Assembly: GCA_019054805.1 (NCBI GenBank)
Contig: JAHQIY010000012.1
Coordinates: forward strand, 1,054,001 to 1,118,000
Direction of reading: 5' to 3'
DNA: 64,000 nt
Source of the DNA: Brachionus manjavacas
Lineage: Eukaryota > Rotifera > Eurotatoria > Ploima > Brachionidae
The notes under the pieces were generated by a model, which made no database searches, was not told where the DNA came from, and was given only the letters and a program-made list of their open reading frames with translations. A program made the translations under genes and the position numbers. This document shows, in pieces, positions 34,722 to 46,525 of this stretch; the stretch's first letter is position 1; each line of letters opens with the position of its first letter.

Positions 34722-35910
34722 CTTTTTTCTTAATTAAAGAAAAATAAATTTGTTAAGATCCGATAAAATATTTCTGTTATCATTTATTATTTTCTTTATT
34801 ATTTGTTTAGACTAGTTGTTATTAATTTAGTTATCATCTTATCTTCCTTTTTATATTTTTTTTATGGGCAGAGAACCACCAGATCCTGACAGTTTCGTAA
34901 AATAAGAACAAGATTTAGCAATATCCCTAATATTTAAAATAATTGTTTTTTTTAAATAAAATTTCAATTATTTACATTTTAGCTTGATAAAAAAGAATAT
35001 TTTAAATTAACTTTTTTAAATTTCTTACTTACTTCTAAGACCTAGATGAAAATACTAAGCAATATTGCATTGATCGTGATTCATTTTGCTAAAACTTAAA
35101 TCAAATATTTGTCTAGTTAAAAATGTCGATGCAATCATACATCATATTAAAAGTATAAATTAGCAGTCAATTAGATTAAGATGCATTTAGGATAAGTAAA
35201 TTAATATTTCTCAAAAAGCTTGCCTTTTATTTTTATTTACAGGTGAAGATAATTAAAAAAGATAGATCAATCAATGAAAGGATCACAGAGAACTTTTCTA
35301 AAATTTAACAATAATTTTCATTGCTGTAGAAAAGTTAGTAAATTGATCAAAATTTTTATTTTTACTCACTGACATTTTGATCTACATTTTATTAATATTT
35401 TATAACATTGAATGCATATTTGTTTATCAAACATAGCTTATTATGTTTTTGAGCCAAATATGCCAAAATAAAAATTAATCTTAAATATTTACACTTTTTG
35501 AGTAACTTAATTCAAAGTTTTTCTAATAGCGAACATTGATCAACTTGTCGTACTTAAAAAACTATATTACTAAAGTAAGTCATTCTTTTTAAGTCAAAAT
35601 GTTGAACAAAAAACTGTATAACCCCGGTTCTACAAATTACTTAATAAAAATCAATGTTCAAAAAAAACTTAAGGCATTTAAAAAAAATTATTTAATATTT
35701 TTTTTATTTTCTTTTTTGTGACTTTATCAAGACAGAACATGAAAAAAAAGTAGAATTCTATCTACGTGGATAATTTTTAAAAAAATGGTGAATAAATAAA
35801 AAATTTAATTATAATTATTTATTTCAATTTACTCCGCTAAAAAAATTCAAGTTTATTTTTTTTTAAATCTATTTTTATTTTAGTAAAAAAAGTCATATTA
35901 GTCTTTATAC
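34722..35910. other. AT-rich intergenic
   Basis: No gene or repeat recognised on either strand. Confidence 0.3.
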
Positions 35911-36100
35911 TAGAGTTTTTTTAAGTTTACAAGTCGTAAGTCAAGTCAAGTCAATGACCAAGTTATTAGCCTCCGCAATAATTACTTCAAAAACGCTAAA
36001 AAATTCATGTTGTTTTTTAAGAAAAATTTAATTGATTGACTTGAAAAAAAAAATTCAAGTCATGACTTAAACTTAAAACTGTGACTCATAAACATACCTG
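35911..36100. mobile_element. hAT-like AAGTC MITE, 190 bp, diverged
   Basis: The left part has AAGTCAAGTCAAGTCAATGAC and the right part GTCATGACTTAAACTTAAAA and GTGACTCATAAACATACCTG, the same family as 34376-34721 but with the tract order reversed. Imperfect flanks CTTTATAC / CTTTAAAT could be a decayed target duplication. Confidence 0.6.
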
Positions 36101-36840
36101 CTTTAAATTTTTTTTAATTTGCAATTTTAACTTTAATTTTTATTTTTATTAAATTTTTTTTGTAATTTTTTATTTTTACATCATTAATTTATTAAATTAT
36201 TAGTTAAAATTTTTGATAATAGATTCAATATTTGTTTAAAAATCCATGTAGTCTCTTTTTTAAAATGCAATAAAGTTTTTTCGATTTCTTTGTCCTTTCT
36301 ATTTATTACATAAAAGCTATAATAAAATTGCATTCAAATCTGTAGTGGAACAGGTTCAGGCTTCATAATTTGAAATATGTTGTACAGTTTCTATCAGAGA
36401 AGTATCTATTTTTTTTTAATATTTTATTAAAGAAAAATTTAAATGAATAATGAAAATTATGGTTGATAAAATAATGTTAATAAAATATGGTTAATAAATT
36501 AATGGAAGTTTTGAAATTTTTTATTGAATTTACTAAAAGATTATCTCATTAGATTTTTGAATAATCGAATTTATTAAAATTTTTAAATAAAATTTAAATT
36601 TAATTTAAAATATTAAACATTCTTGTATTATCACAAAGTTATTTGTGTGTTTTTTCTTATGTTAGATTTAGTGAACAGTATAACCAAAGCAAATTTTTGA
36701 TCAAATTTCAGTCTAAAATCGCAATAAAATGCCAAATTAGAATTTTTTCCCAAATGTTACATCTAAGAGTTTCCAATATCTGTACTGCAATTTGAATAAA
36801 CATCCAAGGTGTTTAAATCAAATTTCTAAAGACCATATAT
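36101..36840. other. AT-rich intergenic
   Basis: No gene recognised. Confidence 0.25.
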
Positions 36841-37262
36841 TAATTTCTTATTTCCAAGTACTTTAAAATTGAAACCTCAAAAATTACAGTAAATATAAAC
36901 CAACTTAAAGAAAATCTTAAGATTAATCTGATTTGTAATGATGGTATATCTGATTCAATTTGGTTATGTCCTTGCAATTTAAAATTAAAACATTACAGAA
37001 CTCTCCTAAATGAGCTTATTCAAAATAAAAGAAATTCATGAATTTTGGTCAAAATTATCTTGCTATCTAACTTTCGTGCCTTTTTCTATTTTCGAACTAA
37101 TGTTCCTTTTTTATTTTTATAATTTTATTTTTAGGTAATAATTTTTTCCTTTTAAAAAAAAACACAAAACACAAAAAATTTTATTTTTATTTTTTGTCTC
37201 TTCTTTATTTTTTTTTACTTCTCCTTAAAGGAGGTTAATTCAATTCAATAAATAAATTAATG
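36841..37262 (+). mobile_element. Possible LINE 3' tail
   Basis: The end, TCCTTAAAGGAGGTTAATTC and then AATAAATAAATTAA (about 37223-37261), resembles the hairpin-plus-(AAAT)n tails of LINE family A. Upstream is a short open stretch (WLCPCNLKLKHYRTLLNELI) that I cannot assign. Confidence 0.3.
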
Positions 37263-37774
37263 GATTAGTATAATAAATATTTTGCTCAGTTTTTTTTATT
37301 ATTTTGATGAACATTTTACTATTTCGATCAGAATTAAATATATAAATATAAGCAATTTATTTTAAATAAATCAGAAAATAATTTTAATATTTTCAGTATT
37401 TTATTATTTTGATAAGTATTTAAACTATATTATTTTAAGTATTATTGATTAAAAAACAAACAGTCAAATTAATAAAAAGGAATTTTAATCAATTAATAAA
37501 GCTTTTGTTGCCTTATTTGATCTTCCTTTTTTACGTTTTTCACCCATCGGTACATCATTTGCATTTGCATTATACTGGTAAATTTTACTGATCAAAATAT
37601 TTAAAAAACTGATCATTTAAATACAAGCCATTTCTAAAATGAAATAATTCTATTTTTTTAAATTTTTCCTTAGCTTTTTTTTACAATCACTTTATAATTT
37701 TTTGAAACCAAGAATTTAAATTAAAAATTAAATTTTTTTAATTGAATTTAGAGAAAAGAGAAAAATTCAGAACA
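37263..37774. other. AT-rich upstream region of the four-exon membrane gene
   Basis: No repeat or gene recognised; the promoter of the gene starting at 37775 should lie here. Confidence 0.25.
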
Positions 37775-39892
37775 ATGGTGTTTGAAAGCTTCAACCCAAT
37801 ATTGGAGACTATTATTCTTAGTGTTGGACCTTTAGGAGCTATACTAGCAGCAAGAAATGGATACCGAGCATGGTTGAAGTATGAAATAGTGGTTTCGTCA
37901 CTATTTGGCATAGTTCTCTTGTTCAAACCAGATAGCATGCTTTTACCTTTGGTATTTAATTGTAATAGTTACAGTCAAATTTCTTCAAGATGCTAAAATC
38001 TAAATCTCAATTCTAAAATTATTAATAATCTATAAATGAATCTTGAACTTTTACGGATAAGTAAGTTAGTTAGATGGTCTGAGATAAAAAGTAAAATTTT
38101 ACCAAAAACTTTTTTGGACATTTTTAGTGAATATCTAAGCTTTGCTAAGTTAGGATTTAGATTATTTGAATACGGGTGATAATTATTTATACACGATAAA
38201 AATATTTTTTATACACCATTTTTACAAGATGTACACGCATAATAATTTTTTCATATACATCAAAAATAATTTTATTTATACACAATTTTTTAATGAAATG
38301 TACACACAAAAAAAATAAAAAATGCACAAAATGTTTAATTTTAGTTTAAAAAAAAATAAAAAAATTAGTTCAAAATTAGTCTTTTTTTAATGCTTTTGAA
38401 GATAAGCGGGGACGGCCGCGTTTCTTTAAAGTTACAAATTGTCCATCCGGTTTATAATCGCCTATATTAAAACCCGGTTTGTGAACCAAAAATACTAAAT
38501 GGCAACACACAGCCTTATCAAAATATTCGGCACATTGGCATGAAAGAGTATCTGTGTTAACTTGAAATTTTGATCGATTTATAGTCAAAATATATAAATT
38601 TTCTTTTAGCTTTTTCAAATTTTTAAAACTAATCTCAGTTGCCTTTTTTTTGATATCTGTAGTTACTTTAGGCTCGTTAATTAATTTTAAATTTAGATGA
38701 CAAATATATTTTGAATACAATTTAATGAAAAATGATGTATGAAACATTATTTTTGAGTGTATAAATTAAATATTATAAAAACATATATAAAAAAATTACT
38801 ATGCGTGTATGAGTAAAAAAAAATGAATGGAAAAAATAAAAAGAATGGAAAAAATAAAATTCGTGTATAAACAATATTTACTCTTTGAATACTTTATTTA
38901 ATTAAACATTTTTAGCTCAATTAAATGCGCTATAATTTAAAATGTTCCAAAAGTTCATTAGTGGTCGAAATTTGACTAATCATGTTTAATTAATAAAATT
39001 TAATTGCTTATTTTCCAGCTAAATTCAACAGAATTTACTAACTACCATTGGTTCTTGGCAAATTTGCACGGAGTTTTTCTTATATGGTCACCATTCTATG
39101 CTTTTACATTTTTGAATTCAAAAGATGAGTCAATTTTTTATGGCCACTTTTGGTCTCGTCTTATTTGTCATGCTCTTACATTTATTGACAACATCTATGT
39201 CTATTCACTGCATTCACACTGGAATTATAGGGTAAAAAAAATGGCAAAAAATAAAAGAAAAACTCAATTTTATTTTAAAGCTTTTGATCGTATCAGCTAT
39301 TTTCTGTGTACTAGAAGTGGTTGTAAATTTTTATTACATATTTACAACCAAGCAACCTAAAAGATGCAATTCATCAGAATTTGAGACTGTGGACTATGTG
39401 GCAAGATTGGATGCGTTAATTTTGGCCTTGAGTGGAATTTTCATATTCGCTTTTCCTGACTTATTTATGGCAAGTTTTTTTTAACGTCAGTCAAGTTTAA
39501 TTATTTTAAGTTAATTCAAATTATTAAAGTATGACTTGCAACAATCAAATGAAAGTTACAGAAGTATTTGCCGTGCATCCGGAGGATTTTTGTTGTCAAT
39601 GAGTAATGAGTCGTTTTGTGCAGTAGACTTCAAATTCTCATCGGACAAAAAAAACCTAATGAAATCAAGACTTTTAGTAATCTTTCGTAATTTTTGATAA
39701 AAAATACTTAATTTTCTATTTTTTTCAAAGGGAAATCTGCTAGAACTGTGTGTAATATTGAGTGGTGGATTTTTTGGTTTGATTAGTTTCAAGTCATTTT
39801 TTGTCTATTTATGCGCCAATTTAATGTATGAAGCTATTCTTTTTTATGGATACAATAGCGTGAAAGAAAGACCTGAGAGTAAATCTGAATAG
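37775..39892 (+). CDS. Multi-pass membrane protein, four exons, about 246 aa
   Basis: Family not recognised. I derive exons 37775-37951, 39019-39231, 39281-39469 and 39731-39892; all junctions are phase 0 and all lengths are multiples of three (177, 213, 189, 162 with the stop). Introns: 1,067 nt (contains a MULE), 49 nt, and 261 nt with a GC donor (GCAAGT). The product has about six hydrophobic stretches, for example TIILSVGPLGAILAA, VVSSLFGIVLLF, LIVSAIFCVLEVVVNFYYIF, LDALILALSGIFIFAFPDLF and CVILSGGFFGLISF. Two of them share the pattern SGI-x-F-x-PD or SSLFGIVLLFKPD, suggesting an internal duplication. A short charged tail (KERPESKSE) is probably cytosolic. Function unknown; a membrane location is the only safe inference. 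The exon model rests on splice consensus and frame. Confidence 0.7.
38174..38883 (-). mobile_element. MULE-type element, 710 bp, in an intron
   Basis: Identical 9-bp target duplication TTTGAATAC at 38165-38173 and 38884-38892, the MULE length. The inverted ends share GTTTATACACGA / ATTTATACACGA and TACACGCATA(A)TAATTTTTT blocks. Inside, on the minus strand (38747-38376), is the C-terminus of a transposase with a SWIM finger (CQCAEYFDKAVCCHLVFLVH, the CxCx7CxH form) and an AT-hook-like KKRGRPRLSSKALKKD. The catalytic core is deleted, so the element depends on others. It lies wholly within intron 1 of the membrane gene. Confidence 0.85.
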
Positions 39893-40544
39893 AATCATAA
39901 AGCTTAGTTCAATTTTTGATCAAATAAAATTTTAAAATTTAATTAAACTTAATTTTTTAGATAATTTTTTTAAATCAATAAAAAGCTATTTTAAAACTTT
40001 TGCTATTAAAAATGGTATGTAGTAAAATCATCTCGTTTTTTCTTGAATTATTTTGATACAAAAATTTATTTTTAATTATTTTGAAATGAAATAAAACTTT
40101 AGCTTTAATTATTAATTTTATTGATGCACTTGCTAACAAGACACAAAAAAGAGGTTCATGAAGGTAAATATAAGTACAGGGTAGCCTCTGATATTTTATT
40201 AAAAGGTTCATAAAAGGCAATATATAAGCTATAGAAATACAAGCTTTTAAATGACATAAAGTACTAAGAGTACATATAAGTTCAGGAGGAAGACATGTTG
40301 ATTGACCGCTAAACCACTAGGTACAAAATATGGTTCGCTTATCCGCGTTATGAAATAGCCAACCAGACCATTAATTTTTTTCAAAATTTTTAACGTATTT
40401 GTTCTTTAACACTCACCGGCGTAAAATATTTTATTAAAATAACTCACAATCATTTTCATCTGTTCTTTTTTGTAGAAAATGAGAGATGTTTTGATTTGAA
40501 AATAAGTTTTCGTCTTTTTCCCTTATTTTCCTTAGATACAAAGC
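39893..40544. other. 3' flank of the membrane gene
   Basis: AT-rich, with AATAAAATT signals near 39922 and nothing else recognised. Confidence 0.3.
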
Positions 40545-41292
40545 TTTTCATTTGTTCAGGTATTTGTTACCAAGTAAGTGTTCATTACCTTCTTTCAAGC
40601 TCACCATGATATCAGCTGAAACCGGTTCCAGACTTACACTTGAAGAGATCAAAACGGAAAAGAACTTCGGCGTATATTTCTCTAGTGACCTGAAATGGAG
40701 AACCCAGTGCCAACACTCGGCGGCCAAAGCCAACTCCATTCTTGGACAACTCCGCCAGGCCTTCCATGCCTGGAATCCTCAATCCTTCAAGTTCCTGTAC
40801 ACTGCTTTTGTCCGACCTCACCTCGAATATGCCACCTCAGTATGGAATCCCCATAGACGAGCAGATGTAAGGATCATTGAAAACATCCAAAGGAGAGCAA
40901 CCAAATAGTAGGCCGCATCAGAGACCGAAGCTACCAAGACAGGCTCGCCATCATTAACCTAACCACCCTCGAATCACGCAGATCAAGGGGTGACCTCATC
41001 TCCCACTACAAGATCGCAAATGGACTACTTGACGTCAACTGGCTAGCCTCAACCAAACTTATGTCGTCCATCGCCTGCCACGGCTCAGCCAACGCAATCA
41101 GGGGTCACAAAAAACGCCTTTTTGTCAAACTATCAAAAAACAGCGCGAACAAACTTCCTAAATAACAGAGTTGCATCTACTCAGCTCGAACACTCATCGT
41201 CCCACATTCCTTCTCGCCAAACGCACAACCAGTCATCATAGCGATTCAAGTTGTTTTGGATTGCTCGCAAGGTGATTCCCTGCTATGACTCA

Positions 41293-41321
<29 letters not shown>
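40545..41321 (+). mobile_element. CR1-like LINE 3' end with (ATT)n tail
   Basis: Higher GC than its surroundings. Encodes GVYFSSDLKWRTQC, ILGQLRQAFHAWNP, FVRPHLEYATSVWNP and IENIQRRATK, then after a stop RLAIINLTTLESRRSRGDLI and SANAIRGHKKRLFV. It ends with (ATT)n at about 41293-41321. Only the region after the RT catalytic core is present. Confidence 0.85.
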
Positions 41322-41325
<4 letters not shown>

Positions 41326-41398
41326 ATTGGGAATTTGAAGTATTTGAAGAAATCATAATCCTCCATTTAAGAATTCGTAAAGACCAATTAATTTTAAG

Positions 41399-41677
41399 CA
41401 AACTTGTTTTAAAGTCACAGTTTTAAGTCTAAGTCAGAAAAATTTAAGTCAAAGCCAATAACTTAAAAATTTTTTTCATTTTTTTAGTGAAGTTTAGTCG
41501 AGTCAACTAATTTTCTGCTTTTAAAACTAAACTTTTTTTGGATTAAAATAAAAAATCATATTTATTTTTTAGTTTAAAATCAGCAAATTAGTTGACTTGA
41601 CTAAACTTCACTAAAAAAAAAAATTCTAAGTCTTTGACTTGACTTGACATAAGACTTGTGACTTAAAAATAAGTCAG
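41399..41677. mobile_element. hAT-like fold-back MITE, 279 bp
   Basis: Identical 8-bp target duplication ATTTTAAG at 41391-41398 and 41678-41685. The two halves are complementary over most of their length, including an inner GAAGTTTAGTCGAGTCAACT block, so the element can fold almost completely. Same AAGTC family as 34376-34721. Confidence 0.88.
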
Positions 41678-42673
41678 ATTTTAAGACACCAGCGTACCCA
41701 AGACAGATATTGTTAAAACTTTTTTTTTGATCATCGATAAAAATTAAAAAAATTGATCAAGATCAGGCCTGGTACTGTGCTTGTTACTCCCACCTAATTT
41801 GATGCATCATTACGTAAATAACCTCTAAATAAAATACATCTGTTAGAAAAAAATTCTGTTTATTAGAAATTAATTTGTTTTTTATTAAATAGCTCATCAT
41901 TACCTCCTTTAGCATTCGTTCAATTAGTTTTCCGACTATTGAAGTAAGTGAAACCTAACAATAACTTTTATGCTAAGGGGAAGAATTTATTTCTCTTATA
42001 ATTCCGGAAGTTCTCGTTCATTAAACAAATCTAAAAATATAAGTAATAAATAAAAATAATTTTTGTCTATTTGAATGTATAATCTTATCAGTTCTCTTAT
42101 TTCTGAAATTTTCATTTTGTAGCGCAATATGCTACCATAGGCGATGTCCTAGTAGACCGCCTCTGCAAGCTTGCTTGCCGTAACTCATCAATATGTTTTT
42201 TTATAAAATATATATTCATATAGCTTAAATTTAACACTATCTGTTACTTGATTTGCATTGAATGTTGCATCGATTATGACTATAAGACTTGGTAGTAGCC
42301 TATGTTCCAGTCTTTCCTCTGAAAAAATAAAGATAACATGTACAAAGAATGTAAAATTTTTTGACTTATTGGATATGGATTGCCTAAGTTGAAAGCATTT
42401 TGTCGTATGCTTAATAAATTGAACTAACATTAAGTATGATGAGAACCACCTTGTATATTTTCGTATCTTAAATAAGCTTTTTTAGAATAAAAATCAAAAC
42501 TTAAAACATTTCATTTTCTAATACTTGTTGAGAAGTTAGATAGCTTTGAAAGTATAATAACAAAAGTTCCAGCTCTTTTGAACTAACTGTCAAGTTTATT
42601 TAATGTGCAGCACAAGAATGTCTAAGAAAATTGTTTGTACCTAGTTGGATATTCAGAAATTTTTTCGTATCAT
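41678..42673. other. Intergenic, nothing recognised
   Basis: AT-rich with no gene-like frame. A short GC-richer segment near 42140-42185 is not identifiable. Confidence 0.25.
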
Positions 42674-43879
42674 CAAGGATTGTCATTAAGTCACAGTGTT
42701 AATTTTAAGTCACAAAAATTTAAGTCAAAGTCATGACTTAAAAAATTATTTTTTTTGTTTTAAGGGAAGTTTAGTCAAATAAACTAATTTTCTGATTTTA
42801 AAACTAAAAAATAGACATGATTCAAAAATACTGTTTATTTGCTCGGCCAAATACTTGAGACAGTCAAGACCTATAAGTATCTCGGCTTTGAGCTTTCTGA
42901 CTCGCTCGACCTCGATCTCCAATGGAGACGTGTACGCTCAATTGTCAGCCCTGTCGAGTTCTTGCTCAAGCAGCTTAAACTCAATGGCTGGTCTACGCCG
43001 ATGCTCATTTGTGTATACCGAGCATATTGTCTCAGCCACTTTACGTACAGCGCCGTAATGCTTACTTCAACCTCTGCTGCTGTTAAGTGTGAGATGAACG
43101 CTTTCAACTCCCGTTTATGGTGAATCATGGCAATCGATGATCAGACTGCAGGCTCTTACAAACTCCTCCCAATCGCCGAGACCATGTCTGCGAACAAACA
43201 CTTAATAGAATTCTGGCTGACCCAAACCATCCCATCACGTCATGTCAACCACGCAGCCTTCGCTTGAACGCACGCTTCCCTTTCCAAATAAGAAAAGCAA
43301 ACAAGGCTGCTTATAGCAACAGCTTCTTACAGAAGTTCCTTCGAAAACTTCGCAATGATTCCAACAGCCAAAACGCGAGAGCTAGTCTGTATCTTGTTTA
43401 ATCATATAACTAGTTTATAATTTATAATTTATATTTTTGTAGCAATTTACAATATGTCTGACAATTCTTACTTTATATTTTAATAACAATTATTGTACAA
43501 TTAGATTTAATTCTCAAATCAATAATTTTTAATCAATAAAACGTTTGAAACTCAACTTAAGAAGTATGTGGCCATAACCAAAACCACTGACAAAGTGCAG
43601 CGTTATAAACCGCACTCACACTTTATGTGTTACAGCTTACACTACTACTACTACTACTACTAAATAAATTTTGTTCCTAGACCGATAAAAGAGCTTTTTA
43701 TTATTTAAAAATTTTAAAATATTTGAAAATTAAAAAAAAAAAGCAGCAGTAGATCAACAAACCGTAAGTAATAAGCAATGAAAAACATTTTAAGTGATTG
43801 ACTTGACTTAAAATGAAATAAAAAATTTTAAGTCATTGACTTGACTTGACTTAAGACTTGTGACTTAAAAACAACTCTG
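42674..43879. mobile_element. AAGTC MITE split by a LINE fragment
   Basis: The left part (CATTAAGTCACAG, AATTTAAGTCAAAGTCATGA, then the inner block GAAGTTTAGTCAAATAAACT) and the right end (GACTTGTGACTTAAAAACAA, CTCTG at 43879) belong to the hAT-like MITE family. The middle, about 42830-43665, is a LINE piece. I could not find a clean 8-bp target duplication. Confidence 0.6.
42830..43665 (+). mobile_element. LINE ORF2 C-terminal fragment with (ACT)n tail
   Basis: Higher GC than its flanks. Reads TVKTYKYLGFELSDSLDLDL and VYRAYCLSHFTYSAVML, then a stop at 43123, and continues in broken frames (LLPIAETMSANKHLIEFWL) that match the pattern of LINE ORF2 C-termini. (ACT)n at 43642-43661 could be the tail. 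Clade not assigned. Confidence 0.65.
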
Positions 43880-43949
43880 TTATTATCATCATTTATTTTT
43901 TAGGATAACCTCATTCACTGCATCATTTTTATTTTGTTACAGGAAGCCA

Positions 43950-44222
43950 TTTTTGCGACTATCACCCTTAGCTCTTTTCTAAAATTGTATATGTAATTTA
44001 ACAAATACAGCCAAATAGTTTTTCATATCGATATCGGTCCAATTGTCTGTTTTTATACAGACTAAATGAGTTTCTTTTAACATAGCTTCAAATTCGTTTT
44101 ACCATAAATGAAATACTCGAGACAAAATTGAATCTATAAACTAATTTGGATGAGGAAAATTTGCTCTCAAAAGAGTACTTAAATACTTATTTTCTAGCTC
44201 CATATTTCCATTATTTGACATT
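43950..44222 (-). pseudogene. hAT transposase fragment
   Basis: On the minus strand from the ATG at 44222 come MELENKYLSTLLRANF and, after two stops, LVCIKTDNWTDIDMKNYLAV, the hAT motif around the first catalytic Asp (TTDxWTS in the family). It lies just right of an AAGTC MITE and could derive from an autonomous relative, though that link is inference. Confidence 0.5.
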
Positions 44223-45376
44223 TAAAAAAATATTTCAACTAGATCCGTTTTTTGTTGGATTTTTGAATTTTTTCTTCATTAGAAATTTTTTTTTTCCTGG
44301 TGAAATTTTGGGGGAGGCTTGATTTTTACAGACTTTAAGATGAGCAAACTCTTGATTTATAAAAATGCTCGGTTAAGAAAATAAAACTTTTAAGGCAAAA
44401 ATAAAAGAAAATTTTTTTTTGAAGTTTACTTGGACAAATCTAGTCTCTTAAAAAAATAAGCATTAAGATTTTATGCTTTTTGGAAATTTTTCTTGTACCT
44501 CACGCCTCGAACAGAAACTGAAAGTATGATGAAAAATAAATGCTAAAAAAATAAATGGCTTTGAGATTTGATCCCACGCCGTTTTTTTGAAAAGAAAAAT
44601 TTTGAATATCTTCTTTTTATCATCCTTAAAAATATAAGACAATGCCAGTTACCAGGCTTAGTGCAAAACAAGCTATTTCGTACCATAAATGATTGTGATT
44701 CAGATGGTGATGTAGAGAATGAAACAACGCTTATTGACGATGATAATTCAGACTCAATTCTTAATTATCATATTTTATTTGATCGTAATAAAATAAATTT
44801 TTAATCAATAATAATAAATATTTTTTTCATTTTAATTTGACTATCCGAACATAAAAATTCAATAAAATAATTAATAATTTCAGAAAAAATTTACCATCTT
44901 TTTTACTTTTTATTAATCTTTATTATTAATTGTGAACAGGAAATGTTTCGAAATTATTTTAGACTTAAAAAAATTTGTAAATTTTCTGAATGCAAATATT
45001 TCAGTGTTGAGTGTTTTAAGAAAATTCTTGACCTTTATAAATCAATATTTTTTTCAAATAAATATTTAATAATTACTTAATCGTTTATGAAGAAAAAATT
45101 TAAACACATCCAATTATATTTAAATTAAAAAATAATCATTTCTCAATTTGAATACAACAAAATTTTAATTTCTCTCTTTTTTCTTGATTTTGTTTGTCAC
45201 CTGAAAAATTAAAACCTTTTTCGAGTTAAACTTACTAAGTAAATTTTGTACAAAAAAATTGCTACAAAATTTTCTTCAATAGCCCAAGTTTTGAATAATA
45301 GGTTTTAAAAGTTCTGAATAATTTTTTTTTTTTAAATACTGAAAATTCATAATAAAATTTGTTTTTAATAACACCC
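44223..45376. other. AT-rich region upstream of the GT37-like gene
   Basis: Includes a short open frame at 44568-44804 with an acidic stretch (NDCDSDGDVENETTLIDDD) that I do not recognise. Otherwise low-complexity AT-rich sequence. Confidence 0.3.
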
Positions 45377-46525
45377 ATGACAAAGCTAAAAATTTTGATA
45401 AATAAAATTGTGATTTTAATTTTAATAATTTTAACATGCCTTAATTTTTACTGGTACATTCTGAAGGAAAATCCTCAGCCCTTTAAACTTGATCACGATC
45501 CACTTGATGTCTACATAAAACTTCATAACTCAATCCGAAATAACAACTCCTACAAAATAGTCTTATGCCGCAGTATTCGACCAGGCTATGCCAACAAAAT
45601 CTACAACGTCCTCTCAGCCTTGTGCATAGCCATTCTCACAAACAGTTCCTTTTCAATGATTTGGCCCGAGATAGAGCAATTTGTTCAACCCCCACTCAAT
45701 GATGTTTTTAAAGTACCTAGATTAATTAAGCCCATAAAAATTTCTTCTTCCAGTTCCAACACATGGCACTATAAAAAAAAGCTAAGCGGTCTTTTGGACA
45801 AAAAAATCTCTAATGGATCCCATCTCATTTTCCAAGCAAACAAAGCTTTTTTTTTCGACATCAGTCCAAACCCCGAGCACTATTCTCAATTACTTAGCTA
45901 CAATTTGGTTCGTATAGAAACCATTGAAGATGCCAAAGAAAGTTTGAGATTAAAATCGAACAATGTGGGACCTTTTTTGTCAATCGGATTCGAGGTTGGA
46001 CACAGATTGATGCAGAAGTTTTGGACACTTAGTCCCAATTTTACAAGAATAGTGCAGGATTTTTATGAAAAAAATTTCAAGGGTTTCTATGTGATCGGAA
46101 TTCAAATAAGGACAAAATTTTTGAAAAAAAATGACACGGATCTAGGCTCGTTTATGAACTGTGCCATTCAGATTGAAAAAATGGTGCAAAAAAATGCCAC
46201 ATTTAAATGGTTTGTGACATCCGACTCGGTATATGCTGTGAGGAGAATAAGAAAATTTTATCCTAAAAGAGTGATTGAAGGTGTAGGCAAACTTGGACAT
46301 ATTAGATTCAATAAGCAGGCGTATTTTCGAACAGTAATGGACAGTGAATTGCTGGCAAAGAGTGATGAAATTATTATAACTGGTGGTAGTACGTATGGAT
46401 TTGTATCATCCATACGAAAAGGTTCACTTCCCTTTTATATTGATGGAGTGGATTTTAATTATCCCTGTAAGCGGATGAATTTTTCGTACTTGCCAAGGTC
46501 AAAAAGTGGGTCAGCTATTTTTTGA
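45377..46525 (+). CDS. GT37-like type II membrane fucosyltransferase, 382 aa
   Basis: The start is taken at the ATG at 45377 because it puts a membrane helix (residues 8-29) right behind a short basic tail, as in Golgi type II enzymes. The soluble part begins with CRSIRPGYANKIYNVLSAL (64-82), like the CRxxxGxGNRIxxLxSAF nucleotide-site motif of xyloglucan-type fucosyltransferases. GIQIRTKF (241-248) corresponds to the IRTG/GxQIR Arg motif of the fucosyltransferase superfamily, and GGSTYGFVSSI (336-346) to the late STFG motif. The gene is intronless and open. Donor GDP-fucose is inferred from these motifs; the acceptor is unknown. GT37 is best known in plants, so its presence in an animal genome is notable. 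A GT11 or O-fucosyltransferase relative is an alternative. Confidence 0.7.
   Translation: MTKLKILINKIVILILIILTCLNFYWYILKENPQPFKLDHDPLDVYIKLHNSIRNNNSYKIVLCRSIRPGYANKIYNVLSALCIAILTNSSFSMIWPEIEQFVQPPLNDVFKVPRLIKPIKISSSSSNTWHYKKKLSGLLDKKISNGSHLIFQANKAFFFDISPNPEHYSQLLSYNLVRIETIEDAKESLRLKSNNVGPFLSIGFEVGHRLMQKFWTLSPNFTRIVQDFYEKNFKGFYVIGIQIRTKFLKKNDTDLGSFMNCAIQIEKMVQKNATFKWFVTSDSVYAVRRIRKFYPKRVIEGVGKLGHIRFNKQAYFRTVMDSELLAKSDEIIITGGSTYGFVSSIRKGSLPFYIDGVDFNYPCKRMNFSYLPRSKSGSAIF

Noticed and set aside
38376..38747. Independent SWIM zinc-finger gene
   Set aside because: It lies between MULE-type inverted ends with a 9-bp target duplication and is the tail of a transposase.
42674..43879. Target duplication for the split MITE
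   Set aside because: The left flank (CGTATCAT) and right flank (TTATTATC) do not match; only an offset TATCATC similarity is present.
45359..45376. Six extra N-terminal residues of the GT37-like enzyme
   Set aside because: They would require a TTG start; the ATG at 45377 gives a normal type II membrane anchor.
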